Shown here: positions 14,712-24,318 of the stretch, one piece after another
How positions within the stretch are numbered: the first letter of the stretch is position 1
How the letters are laid out: each line of letters starts with the position of its first letter
DNA from: Hymenobacter psoromatis
GTDB taxonomy: Bacteria; Bacteroidota; Bacteroidia; Cytophagales; Hymenobacteraceae
Length of the DNA: 64,000 nt
NCBI GenBank assembly: GCA_001596155.1
Contig: CP014771.1
Coordinates: 1,860,001-1,924,000, forward strand
Direction of reading: 5' to 3'
Notes under the pieces: model-generated
What the model saw: the letters and a program-made list of their open reading frames with translations, nothing else
Told to the model about the DNA's origin: nothing
Database searches by the model: none
Translations under genes and position numbers: made by a program

Positions 14712-17700
14712 CTATTTGAAATTGGCAGTCAGGCCCACCGTGAGGGTGCGGCTGGTGGGGTAGGTCGTGTACTCGATGCCCGAATCGAGAGGGCCGCCGG
14801 ACAGCTCGGGCGTGAAGCCCGAATACTTGGTGGCGGTGAAGATGTTCTGGCCCGACAAAAAGAATCGTAGCGTGGCCAAATGCGCCTTTTCGATGCTGCT
14901 CACCGGGAAGGTGTAGCCGATAATCACGTTGTTGAGGCGCAGATACGAGCCCGATTCCAGGAAGTAAGTCGAGTTGGGCATGCTGCTGGTGAGCGCGCGC
15001 GGGTTGGTGTTGGAAGGGTTAGCGGCGGTCCAGCGGTTGTTGGCGAAGCTGGCTTCCACGTTGTCGGTGCCGGCAAAGCGGGCCTGCTTCTTGGCGTTGT
15101 ACACCTCGTTGTTGAGGTTGCCCGAGAATACCAGCGAGAAGTCGAAATGGTGGATGCTGATGCCGGCATTGATGCCGAAGTACATCGGCGGCTGGTACGA
15201 GCCGTGGTAGGTACGGTCCTTCAGGTCAATCACGCCGTCGCCGTTGGTGTCGGCATACTTGAGGTCGCCGGGCTGGGGCGCGCCGTTGGGGCCGGTGCCG
15301 AAGGTGGACTTAGGCGAGTTGGCGATGTCGGCCGCGCTCTGGTACACGCCAATGGCGTCGAGCAGGAAGAAGCTGCCGGCCGCCTGGCCGTTGTCGGACT
15401 TGGTAACCAGGTTCTGGCCCGCAAACAGCGCCTGCCCCCCGTTGAGGTTGGTGATGCGGTTCTGGTTGAAAGTGGCGTTCACGCCCACGTTGTAGGTGAA
15501 GCCATCGGCGATGGTCGAGCGCCAGTTCAGGGCGGCCTCTACCCCCTTGTTGGCGATGTTGGCGGCATTGGTAATAAGCTGGTTATCAGGGTCGCCCAGG
15601 ATGCCGGGAATGTTAATCGGAATGAGCGCGTCGCTGGTAAGCTTGTTGTAATAAGTCACCTCGCCGGTCAGGTGGTTATCCAGAAAGCCGAACTCCACGG
15701 CGGCGTCGTACTCGCGGGTGGTTTCCCAATGCACGTTGCCATCCTTGAGCTGGCTGATGACGGCCCCGAGCACCGGCTGGCCATTGAAGACGTAAGGAAT
15801 GTTGATGTCGGCCGTCGTCACGTAAGAGTTGGCCGGAATCTGGTCGTTGCCGAGGCGGCCGTAGCTGGCGCGCAGCTTTAGGAAGCTCAGGCCCTTTACG
15901 TCCTTGAGAAAGTCCTCATCCGAAAGTATCCAGCCCAGGCCCAGCGACGGAAACACGCCCTCGCGGCGGTTGGCGGCAAACTTCGACGAGGCATCGTAGC
16001 GCAGGTTGGCCGTGAGCAGGTAGCGGCTGTTGTAGGCGTAGTTGATGCGGCCCAGCACCGAAAAGCGGCGGTCTTTGGAGGGCAACATGCTGGCATCGGG
16101 GTTGTTGGGGTCGTAGGGGTTCACCACCGACGTGTTGGGGTCGCCGGTGTTCAGGTACCACTGGTTGGGGTCGGCGGGCACGCCGCGGCGCGAGCCGAAG
16201 AGCGGCGTGGTCTGGCCTTCCTCAGTGGTAGTGCCGGCCAGGATGGTCAGGTCGTGCTTCTCGTTGAAAACCCGGTGAAACGTGGCTGTATTCTCCCACA
16301 GGTAGCGGTAGGAATTGGTTTGCATCACGCTCAGGCTGCTGGTGGGGCTGCGCTGGTTGCCGCCGGCGATGATAAACGTAGTATTGTCGTTGTTGTACTG
16401 GTAGTTGTAAATCGTGCGGTTATTGAAATTCAGGTCCACGTTGATGGCCGAGCGAAACGTGAGCCATTCCACGGGCCGCACGTCGATGCCCACGTTGCCC
16501 TGCAAGCGGTTTTCAATCGACCGGTTGTTGTTTTTGTCGATGTCGAGCACCGGGTTGCCCACGTTGCCGTAGGCACCCGTGTTGCCATAGAGTGGCCCTT
16601 GCTTGGCCGGAATAATCGGGGCCGCGCGGTAGGCATCGGGGTAGGCCGCGCCCAGGTTCACATCCTGCGTATTGGCGTGGCTGAAAGAGGCTTGCGAGCT
16701 AATCGTAACTTTATCGGACAGCGAAAAAGAGGTATTAGAGCGCACCGTGAGGCGTTGAAACTTGTTCTGGGTCACAATGCCGTCGTCCTGCAACAAATTG
16801 CCCGAGAAGTAGTAGCGCACATTGTCGGTAGCGCCCGACACGGCCAGGTTGTGGTTCTGAAACGTGCCGCGCTTCAGAATTTCCTTGTACCAGTTGGTCG
16901 TGGCCGCCCCGAAGCCGGGGTAGCTCGGAAACGTGGTGCCCGGCGCGGTGTCGGTGATGTAGCTCTTGTACTGGTCGGCGTTGGCCATCTGCACCAGGTG
17001 GGCCGCCTCTTTGAAGCCGTAAGTGCCGCTGTAGCTGAGCACCGGCTTGCCTATCGCGCCTTTTTTGGTGGTCACGATGATGACGCCGTTGGCCCCGCGC
17101 ACGCCGTAGATGGCGGCCGCCGAGGCATCCTTGAGCACGTCGATGGAGGCAATGTCGGCGTTGCTAAGGTTCCGAATATCAGTGGTCTGCACGCCATCCA
17201 CCACGTAGAGCGGGTTGGCCCCGGCCAGCAGCGTGCCCGTGCCCCGGATGCGCACCGTGGGCTGCGAGTTAGGCGTGCCGTCGCTGATAATCTGCACGCC
17301 GGCCAGCTTGCCTTGCAACGCCTGGGTCGGCGTCTGCACCGGCTGGTTCACGATTTCGCTACCCTCCACGCGGGCCACCGCGCCAGTGAGGTCGCGCTTT
17401 TTCTGGGTGCCGTAGCCCACTACTACCACCTCGTTGAGTTTGGTAGTGGATTGCAGGGCCACGTTGATGGCCGTTTTGCCGGCCACCGGAATCTCCTGCT
17501 GCGCGTAGCCGACGTAGTTGAAAGTCAGCACCGCATCGGCCGGGGCCTGGATGGCATAGCGGCCGTCGATACCGGTCTGGGCATTAAGCGAGGTGTTGCC
17601 TTTCACGAGCACCGTCACACCAATCAGGGCTTCCTGGGAGGTGGCATCCGTCACGACGCCCGTTATGGGGGCTTGTTGGGCCAGTAGCGCGCTCGGCAAC

Positions 17701-17747
17701 AGCGCAAAAGCAAAGAGCAGCCAGGTGAGTAAGTGGATGTTTTTCAT
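14712..17747 (-). CDS. susC: SusC/RagA-family TonB-linked outer-membrane transporter
   Basis: The 1,011-residue protein begins with a signal peptide ending LLAQQ, then a carboxypeptidase-regulatory-like domain (ITGVVTDATSQEALIGVTVL), the SusC plug with VVVGYGTQKKRDLTGAV, LQGKLAGVQI and GANGVIIVTTKKG, and a long TonB-dependent barrel ending in a terminal beta-strand. It imports oligosaccharides across the outer membrane with SusD, energised by TonB. The upstream region (17748-18056) has two inverted repeats that may be operators. It is divergent from the GH144 gene, which indicates the likely substrate. Confidence 0.95.
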   Translation of the reverse strand: MKNIHLLTWLLFAFALLPSALLAQQAPITGVVTDATSQEALIGVTVLVKGNTSLNAQTGIDGRYAIQAPADAVLTFNYVGYAQQEIPVAGKTAINVALQSTTKLNEVVVVGYGTQKKRDLTGAVARVEGSEIVNQPVQTPTQALQGKLAGVQIISDGTPNSQPTVRIRGTGTLLAGANPLYVVDGVQTTDIRNLSNADIASIDVLKDASAAAIYGVRGANGVIIVTTKKGAIGKPVLSYSGTYGFKEAAHLVQMANADQYKSYITDTAPGTTFPSYPGFGAATTNWYKEILKRGTFQNHNLAVSGATDNVRYYFSGNLLQDDGIVTQNKFQRLTVRSNTSFSLSDKVTISSQASFSHANTQDVNLGAAYPDAYRAAPIIPAKQGPLYGNTGAYGNVGNPVLDIDKNNNRSIENRLQGNVGIDVRPVEWLTFRSAINVDLNFNNRTIYNYQYNNDNTTFIIAGGNQRSPTSSLSVMQTNSYRYLWENTATFHRVFNEKHDLTILAGTTTEEGQTTPLFGSRRGVPADPNQWYLNTGDPNTSVVNPYDPNNPDASMLPSKDRRFSVLGRINYAYNSRYLLTANLRYDASSKFAANRREGVFPSLGLGWILSDEDFLKDVKGLSFLKLRASYGRLGNDQIPANSYVTTADINIPYVFNGQPVLGAVISQLKDGNVHWETTREYDAAVEFGFLDNHLTGEVTYYNKLTSDALIPINIPGILGDPDNQLITNAANIANKGVEAALNWRSTIADGFTYNVGVNATFNQNRITNLNGGQALFAGQNLVTKSDNGQAAGSFFLLDAIGVYQSAADIANSPKSTFGTGPNGAPQPGDLKYADTNGDGVIDLKDRTYHGSYQPPMYFGINAGISIHHFDFSLVFSGNLNNEVYNAKKQARFAGTDNVEASFANNRWTAANPSNTNPRALTSSMPNSTYFLESGSYLRLNNVIIGYTFPVSSIEKAHLATLRFFLSGQNIFTATKYSGFTPELSGGPLDSGIEYTTYPTSRTLTVGLTANFK

Positions 17748-17788
17748 AAAAAAGCGGAAAAATGTGGAAACTGCGTGAAGAATAGCGT

Positions 17789-17833
17789 TTTTACCGACGA
17801 AATGGTATTTTTTGCCGATAAACTTCGGTAAAA
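17789..17833. promoter_or_regulatory. Inverted repeat in the susC upstream region
   Basis: TTTTACCGA at 17789-17797 pairs exactly with TCGGTAAAA at 17825-17833, 27 bp apart. It lies 42-86 bp upstream of the susC start. It may form a 5'-UTR hairpin or a split operator. Confidence 0.4.
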
Positions 17834-17847
17834 GTAAGCGACTCCCG

Positions 17848-17863
17848 CAACAAACGTTTGTTG
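17848..17863. promoter_or_regulatory. Perfect 16-bp palindrome, candidate operator
   Basis: CAACAAACGTTTGTTG is a perfect palindrome, about 100 bp upstream of susC and 194 bp upstream of the divergent GH144 gene. The symmetric AAACGTTT centre resembles operators of LacI-type regulators. The rest of this 309-bp spacer holds nothing else I can identify. Confidence 0.5.
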
Positions 17864-18056
17864 GCGCTCTACTTTAGCGGCTGCAAACTGCTGGCCCGCC
17901 GCATCCATTCGGCCGCTCCTACCCGCATAGCGTTATTGCACAATAATTTAAGCCTCGAAAGAAAGTACTACACAGCCGTTCGGCCAGCCAAGTAAGCGCC
18001 TCTTTTTCTGACGGGTGGCAATTTTTCCCGGCTGCTTTTTCCCCTCAATTCCCCCC

Positions 18057-19430
18057 ATGAAACGGCTCTTTCTACTGCTAAGCGGCCTGCTGCTGCTACC
18101 GGCCCTGGCCCCGGCGCAGGCGGCGCGCAAAGCCCCGGCCAAGGCCCCTACCCCCCCCGCCCGGTTCGACGCCCGCCAACGGCCGCGCCACCTCACCGAC
18201 GAGCAGCTCCTGGACCAGGTGCAGCGCCAGACGTTTCAATACTTCTGGGTGCTGGGCGAGCGCAACTCGGGCATGGCCCGCGAGCGCAGCAACTCGTCGT
18301 TTGATACCGGGCCAGAAGTGGTGACGACCGGCGGCACGGGCTTTGGCATTATGGCGCTCATCGTGGCCGCCGAGCGGGGCTGGATAACCCGCCCGCAGGC
18401 AGCGGCGCGGATGAACAAAATCGTCAACTTTTTGTGGAAGGCCGATATGTATCACGGCGCGTTTCCGCACTGGCTTAATGGCGAGACGGGCCACACTATC
18501 CGCTTCGGTATCAAGGATGACGGGGCCGATATTGTCGAGACTTCGCTGCTGTACGAGGGGCTCATCTGCGCCCGACAATATTTCACCAAAGACACGCCCG
18601 ACGAGACCAACGTGCGCAACAAGATTCTCTGGATGTGGGAGGGCGTGGAGTGGAATTGGTTTACTCAGGGCGGCCAGAACGTGCTGTATTGGCACTGGAG
18701 CCCCAACAACGGCTGGAGTATGAACCACCAGATTCACGGCTGGAACGAGTGCCTGATTACCTACGTGCTGGCCGCCGCCTCGCCCCGCTATAGCATTGAC
18801 AAGCAAGTGTATGACCAGGGCTGGGCCACCGGCCCCGAGTACGTGAACGGTAAGAGATACTACGACACGACCCTACCCCTCGGCCCCGAGCTGGGCGGGC
18901 CGCTGTTCTTCTCGCACTACTCGTTTATGGGCCTCGACCCGCACGGCCTCCAGGACGCACACGCCGACTACTGGGCCCAGAACCAGGCCCACACCACCAT
19001 CAACCGCGCCTACTGCGTGGCCAACCCCAAGCAATACAAGGGCTACGGACCCGACTGCTGGGGCCTCACGGCCTCAGATAGTTACCAGGGCTACGCGGCC
19101 CACTCGCCCACCGAGGACCTGGGTGTAATTTCGCCCACAGCGGCGCTCTCGGCCCTGCCCTACGCGCCGGCCGAATCCATGCGGGCCATGCGGCATTTTT
19201 ACGAAGACCTGGGCGATAAAATCTGGAGTCAATATGGCTTCTACGATGCCTTTAGCGAGCAGCATGACTGGGTGGCCGGCTCGCACCTGGCCATCGACCA
19301 GGGGCCCATCGTGGTGATGATAGAAAACGCCCGCTCGGGCCTGCTGTGGAAGCTGTTTATGGGCTCACCGGAGGCGCAGCGCGGGCTGAAAAAGCTGGGG
19401 TTTGAGAGCCCGCATTTGAAGGGTAAGTAG
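18057..19430 (+). CDS. GH144 endo-beta-1,2-glucanase
   Basis: I use the ATG at 18057 (MKRLFLLLSGLLLLPALAPA, a signal peptide). The 457-residue protein matches the glucoamylase-like family now called GH144: LLDQVQRQTFQYFW near the N-terminus, GGTGFGIMALIVAAERGW, HGAFPHWLNGETG, DDGADIVETSLLYEGL, GWNECLITYVLAAASP, YCVANPKQYKGYGPDCWGL and AIDQGPIVVMIENARSGLLW. The characterised Chitinophaga member cuts beta-1,2-glucan internally. Together with SusCD and the GH3 at 21761 it suggests a beta-1,2-glucan locus. Location is periplasmic or outer membrane. Confidence 0.85.
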   Translation: MKRLFLLLSGLLLLPALAPAQAARKAPAKAPTPPARFDARQRPRHLTDEQLLDQVQRQTFQYFWVLGERNSGMARERSNSSFDTGPEVVTTGGTGFGIMALIVAAERGWITRPQAAARMNKIVNFLWKADMYHGAFPHWLNGETGHTIRFGIKDDGADIVETSLLYEGLICARQYFTKDTPDETNVRNKILWMWEGVEWNWFTQGGQNVLYWHWSPNNGWSMNHQIHGWNECLITYVLAAASPRYSIDKQVYDQGWATGPEYVNGKRYYDTTLPLGPELGGPLFFSHYSFMGLDPHGLQDAHADYWAQNQAHTTINRAYCVANPKQYKGYGPDCWGLTASDSYQGYAAHSPTEDLGVISPTAALSALPYAPAESMRAMRHFYEDLGDKIWSQYGFYDAFSEQHDWVAGSHLAIDQGPIVVMIENARSGLLWKLFMGSPEAQRGLKKLGFESPHLKGK

Positions 19431-19475
19431 GTGGTGAAAACCTCCAACGCTACTCTACGCAGCCTTGCTCGGCAG

Positions 19476-20384
19476 TTACGTGAAGGAAGCTCTGAATTCC
19501 AGCGGCGACAGATTCGTTTTGGTCTTAAACAGCTTACTGAAGGAGGGTAAATGTTCAAAACCCAACTCGTAGGCGATTTCGCTCACGGTCAGGGTCGTGG
19601 TCGATAATCTTTCTTTGGCTTTGGCAATCAGCTGGGCGTGAAGGTGCTGCTGGGTATTTTGCCCGGTTACTTCACGCAGCAGATTACTCAGATACTTCGG
19701 CGACAAGTGCAGGTATTCGGCCACGTACTGCACGGTCGGCAAGCCTCTTTTTGCACCATTAGCGCTGGCAAAATAATCGTGCAGCAGCTCTTCCAGGCGT
19801 TCCAGTACCTGGTGGTTGGCTTTTTCGCGGGTAATGAACTGGCGATGGTAAAACCAGTTCGCATAATTCAGCAAACCTTCCAGTTGCGAGATGATGATTT
19901 GCTTGCTAAACCGGTCAATAGCAGAACTATACTCCTGCTCAATCGCCAGAATAATATTCAGGATAGTTGCTTCTTCCTTGGCCGAAAGAAATAAGGCTTC
20001 GTGGAGCGAATAATCCCAAAAATCGTATTGCTTGATGGTGGTAGCCAACGGCGTATTCCAGATAAAATCAGGATGGATGTAAATCACCCAGCCTGATTTT
20101 TCTACTGCCTCGTCTTTGTTCGCGGTCGCCATGCTAAACACCTGGTTGGGCGACATAAAAGACAGGATACCCTCATTGAAATCGAACGGATGCTGCCCAT
20201 ACTTTACCCGGACGTTTCGCATTCTTTTGACCGAGATAGAATAAAAATCCAGCGCCATGCTAACTGGCTCCTCGCCATACTGGTGCGGCACGGTGCCCAC
20301 ATCCAACACGCTGAGGAGCGGGTGCTGCGGCTTCGGTAGCTGCAAAAATTCGTGAAATTCGCTTATCGTTTTAAACTGCCTCAT
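19476..20384 (-). CDS. AraC-family transcriptional regulator
   Basis: The ATG at 20384 (MRQFKTISEFHEFLQLPKPQ) overlaps the stop of the oxidoreductase gene by ATGA, so I prefer it to the start 54 bp upstream. The 302-residue protein has a sensor half of about 190 residues and a C-terminal double helix-turn-helix: TVQYVAEYLHLSPKYLSNLL and TVSEIAYELGFEHLPSFSKL. It lacks a receiver or membrane domain. Its operon partner is a quinone oxidoreductase, so it may respond to an electrophile or redox stress. GC content is lower than in the glycan genes around it. Confidence 0.9.
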   Translation of the reverse strand: MRQFKTISEFHEFLQLPKPQHPLLSVLDVGTVPHQYGEEPVSMALDFYSISVKRMRNVRVKYGQHPFDFNEGILSFMSPNQVFSMATANKDEAVEKSGWVIYIHPDFIWNTPLATTIKQYDFWDYSLHEALFLSAKEEATILNIILAIEQEYSSAIDRFSKQIIISQLEGLLNYANWFYHRQFITREKANHQVLERLEELLHDYFASANGAKRGLPTVQYVAEYLHLSPKYLSNLLREVTGQNTQQHLHAQLIAKAKERLSTTTLTVSEIAYELGFEHLPSFSKLFKTKTNLSPLEFRASFT

Positions 20385-21355
20385 AACGGTTCGTCCTCTT
20401 TGCTTATTTCCAATATCAGCTTGCCGCGCACGTGCCACGTTTCGCTTTCGCGGTGGGCCTCCGCTACCTGCTCCAACGAAAATACCTTGCTGGCAAAAAT
20501 CTTTACTTTACCGGCATCAATCAACTGGGCCATTTCGGTTAGCCAGTCCTGCCCGGAATGACTACCCGAAAGCTCGCCTTTTGCTTGTTTCTTGGCAAGG
20601 GCCGCCAGCACTCCCTCACTAAACGGAAAATCCACGTTGACGCTCACCAGGATACCACCCGCCTTCAGGACGGCCACCGATTTCAAGCGCTCCTCGTCGT
20701 CACGAAGTGGCGAAGCATCAAATACCACGTCCACGTCATGCACCAACTCTTCAAACTGCTGATTCTGGTAGTCAATTACCTCATCGGCTCCGAGTTGCTT
20801 GAGATAATCCAGGTTGCTGGCCGAAGCGACGCCAATTACGTAGGCCCCTTTGGCCTTGGCAAACTGCACCGCGAAGCTTCCTACCCCCCCCGATGCCCCT
20901 TTAATTAAGATGCGTTGCCCCGGTTGTAGCCTGCCTTGCTCAAAAATGGACGTCCAGGCCGTGAGTCCGGCCAGCGGCACCCCCGCCGCTTCGTTAAAGC
21001 TGATGCTTTTAGGCTTGAGAGCAAATTGACTGGCTTTGGCCACGCAATATTCCGCGTAGCTTCCAGAGCCGGGAAAATTAGGCTCCCCGTACACGGCATC
21101 GCCTTTTTGAAAGCCGGTTACATCGCTACCTATTTCCTCTACAATGCCGGCCGCATCCCAGCCTAAGGTCATCGGCAGTTTCAGGAAAGACCTCAGAAAG
21201 TCGTTGCCGCCTTGCCGAACAATCCAGTCGGCCGGGTTTACGCCGCTGGCATACACCTTGATTAAAATTTCATTGGCCGCTGGCACCGGCCGCGCTACGT
21301 CTTCTAGTTGCAGGACCTCCGGTCCGCCAAACGCATGAATTCTTACTGCTTTCAT
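20381..21355 (-). CDS. Zinc-independent NADP-dependent quinone oxidoreductase
   Basis: The ATG at 21355 (MKAVRIHAFGGPEVLQLEDV) is the usual start of this medium-chain dehydrogenase subfamily. The 324-residue protein has ASGVNPADWIVRQGG, LGWDAAGIVEEIG, the cofactor motif GASGGVGSFAVQFAKAKGA, and no structural or catalytic zinc cysteines. It should reduce quinones or activated alkenes with NADPH. It is translationally coupled to the AraC regulator downstream. A TTTACCATGTAAA near-palindrome lies at 21378-21390 just upstream. Confidence 0.88.
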   Translation of the reverse strand: MKAVRIHAFGGPEVLQLEDVARPVPAANEILIKVYASGVNPADWIVRQGGNDFLRSFLKLPMTLGWDAAGIVEEIGSDVTGFQKGDAVYGEPNFPGSGSYAEYCVAKASQFALKPKSISFNEAAGVPLAGLTAWTSIFEQGRLQPGQRILIKGASGGVGSFAVQFAKAKGAYVIGVASASNLDYLKQLGADEVIDYQNQQFEELVHDVDVVFDASPLRDDEERLKSVAVLKAGGILVSVNVDFPFSEGVLAALAKKQAKGELSGSHSGQDWLTEMAQLIDAGKVKIFASKVFSLEQVAEAHRESETWHVRGKLILEISKEDEPL

Positions 21356-21723
21356 AAGGAGTTGTTTTCTCGTTTTGTTTACCATGTAAAGGTCGCTCCT
21401 GTTTGAAAGCCAGGCTTATCCAGGATGCCCTTTGGCTTAGTCGAAATGACGCTAAGCACCGGCCAGGGGCCTTGGCCTGCCCCACCGAGAGCCGCGCAGC
21501 TTTTTTGCGGGATAAAAATTTCGCTGGGTTGTACTGGTTTTCGGCCGGAGCCGCCGCCCGGTTAGGGCACACGCTACCCCCCGGCGGGCGGCGCAAGTGC
21601 CCTATTACGTAGTGGCCAGCGGGTAGCTACGACACACGCCCGCCAGCGGCACTGCTCCGGCTGAGGCCCTGGCGGGCTTCCGCGGCGCGCCGCGGCCATT
21701 TTTCAACCGCCTGTTCTACCCGC

Positions 21724-21731
21724 TACCTTTC
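21724..21731 (+). promoter_or_regulatory. Probable -7 box for the GH3 gene
   Basis: TACCTTTC matches the Bacteroidota TAnnTTTG box in seven of eight positions and lies 30 bp before the GH3 start. No clear -33 TTTG precedes it. The remaining 21356-21723 spacer shows nothing else I can support. Confidence 0.35.
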
Positions 21732-21760
21732 CGCTTTCCTTCCTACCCCCCTCTTTTTCG

Positions 21761-24130
21761 ATGAAACACCGTCAATCACTTTTTCGGGCCGCGCTGCTGC
21801 TGGCGCTGGGCCTGGCCGGCACCAGCGCCCAGGCCCAGGCGCGCGCTAAGGCTTCGGCTAAACCCAAGGCCAAGGTGGCCATTCCGGCCCCTACCCCCGC
21901 CTCGCCCACCGTGGACCCGCAGATGCAGCAATTCGTGACAAGCCTGCTGCAGAAGATGACGCTGGAGGAGAAAATCGGCCAACTGAATCTGGTGTCGGTG
22001 GGCTTCGACGTGACCGGGCCGGTGGTGAGCCAGAACGTGGACGCTAACATTAAGAAGGGCCTCGTGGGCGGGGTGTTGAACACCTTTACGCCGGTGGCGG
22101 CGCGCAAGCTGCAACAGCAGGCTATTCAGGATACGCGGCTGCACATTCCGCTTATCTTGGGCTACGACGTCATTCACGGGCACCGCACCATTTTTCCGAT
22201 TCCGCTGGGCCTGGCCGCCAGCTGGGACCTCGACGCGATGGAGCGCAGCGCCCGCATCGCGGCCGCCGAGGCTTCGGCCGATGGCCTGAACTGGATATAC
22301 TCGCCGATGGTGGACATTGCCCGCGACCCGCGCTGGGGCCGGGTAGCCGAGGGCGCGGGCGAGGACCCGTACCTGGGCTCGCGCATCGCGGAAGCGATGG
22401 TGCGCGGCTACCAGGGACCAACCAACGACATGACCAAGCCCGAAACCGTGATGGCCTGCCTCAAGCACTTTGCCCTCTACGGCGCGGTGGAGGCCGGCCG
22501 CGACTACAACACGGTGGATATGAGCCGCCAGCGCATGTATAACGAGTACCTACCCCCCTACTATGCGGCCGTCAGGGCCGGAGTAGGCTCGGTAATGACT
22601 TCGTTTAATGACATCAACGGCATTCCGGCCACGGCTAATAAATGGCTGCTGACTGACCTTTTGCGCAAGCAGTGGGGATTCCAGGGCTTCGTGGCCACCG
22701 ACTACACGGCCATTAATGAGCTGGAGGCGCACGGCCTAGGCGACGAGAAAAAGGTGTCGGAGCTGGCCATCAATGCGGGCGTGGACATGGACATGGTGGG
22801 CGAAGTTTTTCTTAAACAGCTAGCTACTAATCTTAAGGAGGGCACCGTGACCCAGGCCACCATCGACCAGGCCTGCCGCCGGGTGCTGGAGGCCAAGTAC
22901 AAGCTCGGCCTCTTCACCGACCCCTATCGGGGCGTGACGGAGGAGCGCGCCAAGGCCACCCTGATGAAGCCCTCGTACATCGCCGACGCGCGCGACATTA
23001 CGCGCCGCACGCTGGTGCTGCTCAAGAATGACCGGCAAACCCTACCCCTCAAAAACTCGGTGAATATTGCCGTAGTCGGCCCGCTGGCCGACCGCAGCCG
23101 CGACATGATTGGCAGTTGGAGCGGAGCCGGCGACGGCAAGCAGGCCATCTCTATCTTGCAGGGAATCAAGAACGTGGGCGGCGCGGGCGTGCGCGTGACC
23201 TACGCCCAGGGCGCCAACGTGACCGACGACCAGCAGCTGATTCAGCGCCTCAATGCCAATGAAGGCGAGCTGAACATTGACCCGCGCCCCGCCGAAACCA
23301 TGATTGCCGAAGCCGTGCAGGCCGCCCAGGGCGCCGACGTGGTGGTGGCCGTGGTGGGCGAAAGCCAGGGCATGACCGGCGAAGCCGCCAGCCGCGCCGA
23401 CATCGGCCTGCCCGGCCGCCAGCTCGACCTGCTTAAAGCGCTGAAAGCCACCGGCAAGCCGCTGGTGGTGGTGCTCGCGAATGGCCGCCCGCTCACCCTG
23501 CCCTGGGAAACTCAGAACGCCGATGCCATCCTCGAAACGTGGTTTGGCGGCACGCAGGCCGGCAACGCGGTGGCCGACGTGCTGTTTGGGGTGTATAACC
23601 CGTCGGGCAAGCTCACGATGACGTTTCCGCGCGCGGTGGGGCAGATTCCGATTTACTATAACCACAAAAGCACCGGCCGCCCCTACGCCGGCGTGCTGCT
23701 CGACAAGTATAAGTCGCGCTACCTCGACATTCCCAATGACCCGCTCTACCCCTTCGGTTTCGGCCTGAGTTACACCACGTTTACCTACGGCAAGCCCACG
23801 GTGAGCCAGGCCAGCATCGGCCCCGGCCAGGGCCTGGAAGTGACCGTGACGGTGCAGAATACCGGCCAGTACGACGGCACTGAGATTGCGCAGTGCTACC
23901 TGCGCGACTTGGTGGGCAGCAGCACCCGCCCAGTGCAGGAGCTGAAGGGCTTCCAGAAAATCACCCTTAAAAAAGGTGAAAGCCGCCAGCTCACCTTCCA
24001 CCTCGCGGCCAACGACCTGAAGTTTTACAATGACGACCTCAAGTTCGTGTCCGAGCCCGGCGAGTTTCAGGTGATGACCGGCGGCAACTCGCGCGACGTG
24101 CAGAGGACTAGCTTCACGCTGACGAAATAA
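21761..24130 (+). CDS. GH3 beta-glucosidase
   Basis: This 789-residue protein has a signal peptide (MKHRQSLFRAALLLALGLAG, ending AQAQA), a GH3 N-domain with ERSARIAAAEASADGLNWIY, WGRVAEGAGEDPYLG and KHFALYGAVEAGRDYN, the catalytic nucleophile Asp314 in GFVATDYTAI, a GH3 C-domain with VVAVVGESQGMTGEAASR, and a C-terminal fibronectin III-like domain (QNTGQYDGTEIAQCYLRD). It releases glucose from oligosaccharide ends. With the GH144 gene upstream it could split sophoro-oligosaccharides from beta-1,2-glucan. Periplasmic. Confidence 0.92.
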   Translation: MKHRQSLFRAALLLALGLAGTSAQAQARAKASAKPKAKVAIPAPTPASPTVDPQMQQFVTSLLQKMTLEEKIGQLNLVSVGFDVTGPVVSQNVDANIKKGLVGGVLNTFTPVAARKLQQQAIQDTRLHIPLILGYDVIHGHRTIFPIPLGLAASWDLDAMERSARIAAAEASADGLNWIYSPMVDIARDPRWGRVAEGAGEDPYLGSRIAEAMVRGYQGPTNDMTKPETVMACLKHFALYGAVEAGRDYNTVDMSRQRMYNEYLPPYYAAVRAGVGSVMTSFNDINGIPATANKWLLTDLLRKQWGFQGFVATDYTAINELEAHGLGDEKKVSELAINAGVDMDMVGEVFLKQLATNLKEGTVTQATIDQACRRVLEAKYKLGLFTDPYRGVTEERAKATLMKPSYIADARDITRRTLVLLKNDRQTLPLKNSVNIAVVGPLADRSRDMIGSWSGAGDGKQAISILQGIKNVGGAGVRVTYAQGANVTDDQQLIQRLNANEGELNIDPRPAETMIAEAVQAAQGADVVVAVVGESQGMTGEAASRADIGLPGRQLDLLKALKATGKPLVVVLANGRPLTLPWETQNADAILETWFGGTQAGNAVADVLFGVYNPSGKLTMTFPRAVGQIPIYYNHKSTGRPYAGVLLDKYKSRYLDIPNDPLYPFGFGLSYTTFTYGKPTVSQASIGPGQGLEVTVTVQNTGQYDGTEIAQCYLRDLVGSSTRPVQELKGFQKITLKKGESRQLTFHLAANDLKFYNDDLKFVSEPGEFQVMTGGNSRDVQRTSFTLTK

Positions 24131-24189
24131 GAGCGGTTTCGAGGGGGTAGGGCGAACGCCAGGCTGCGATTTATATAGATTATAAAGAA

Positions 24190-24281
24190 CGTCATTCCGA
24201 GCTTGTCGAGGAATCTCGCCCGCGCCGTGCGGGTACCGTTCAATGAAACGGGCGAGATTCCTCGGCAAGCTCGGAATGACG
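24190..24281. repeat. Inverted repeat element between convergent genes
   Basis: Arms of 32 bp at 24190-24221 and 24250-24281 (CGTCATTCCGAGCTTGTCGA start) differ at one base. It separates the convergent GH3 and S9 peptidase genes and may act as a two-way terminator. It is a variant of the GTCAT-type family. Confidence 0.93.
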
Positions 24282-24318
24282 TGCTTATTAAGGCGTAGCA
24301 GCCAGCCTGCCCTACCCC

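Noticed and set aside
16254..17687. 477-codon frame opposite susC
   Set aside because: Antisense shadow of a well-supported SusC gene; composition is that of a reverse-complement frame.
21356..21760. Possible hidden gene or RNA in the 405-bp spacer
   Set aside because: No frame with a plausible product, no RNA-like fold; only a weak promoter box and a 13-bp near-palindrome.
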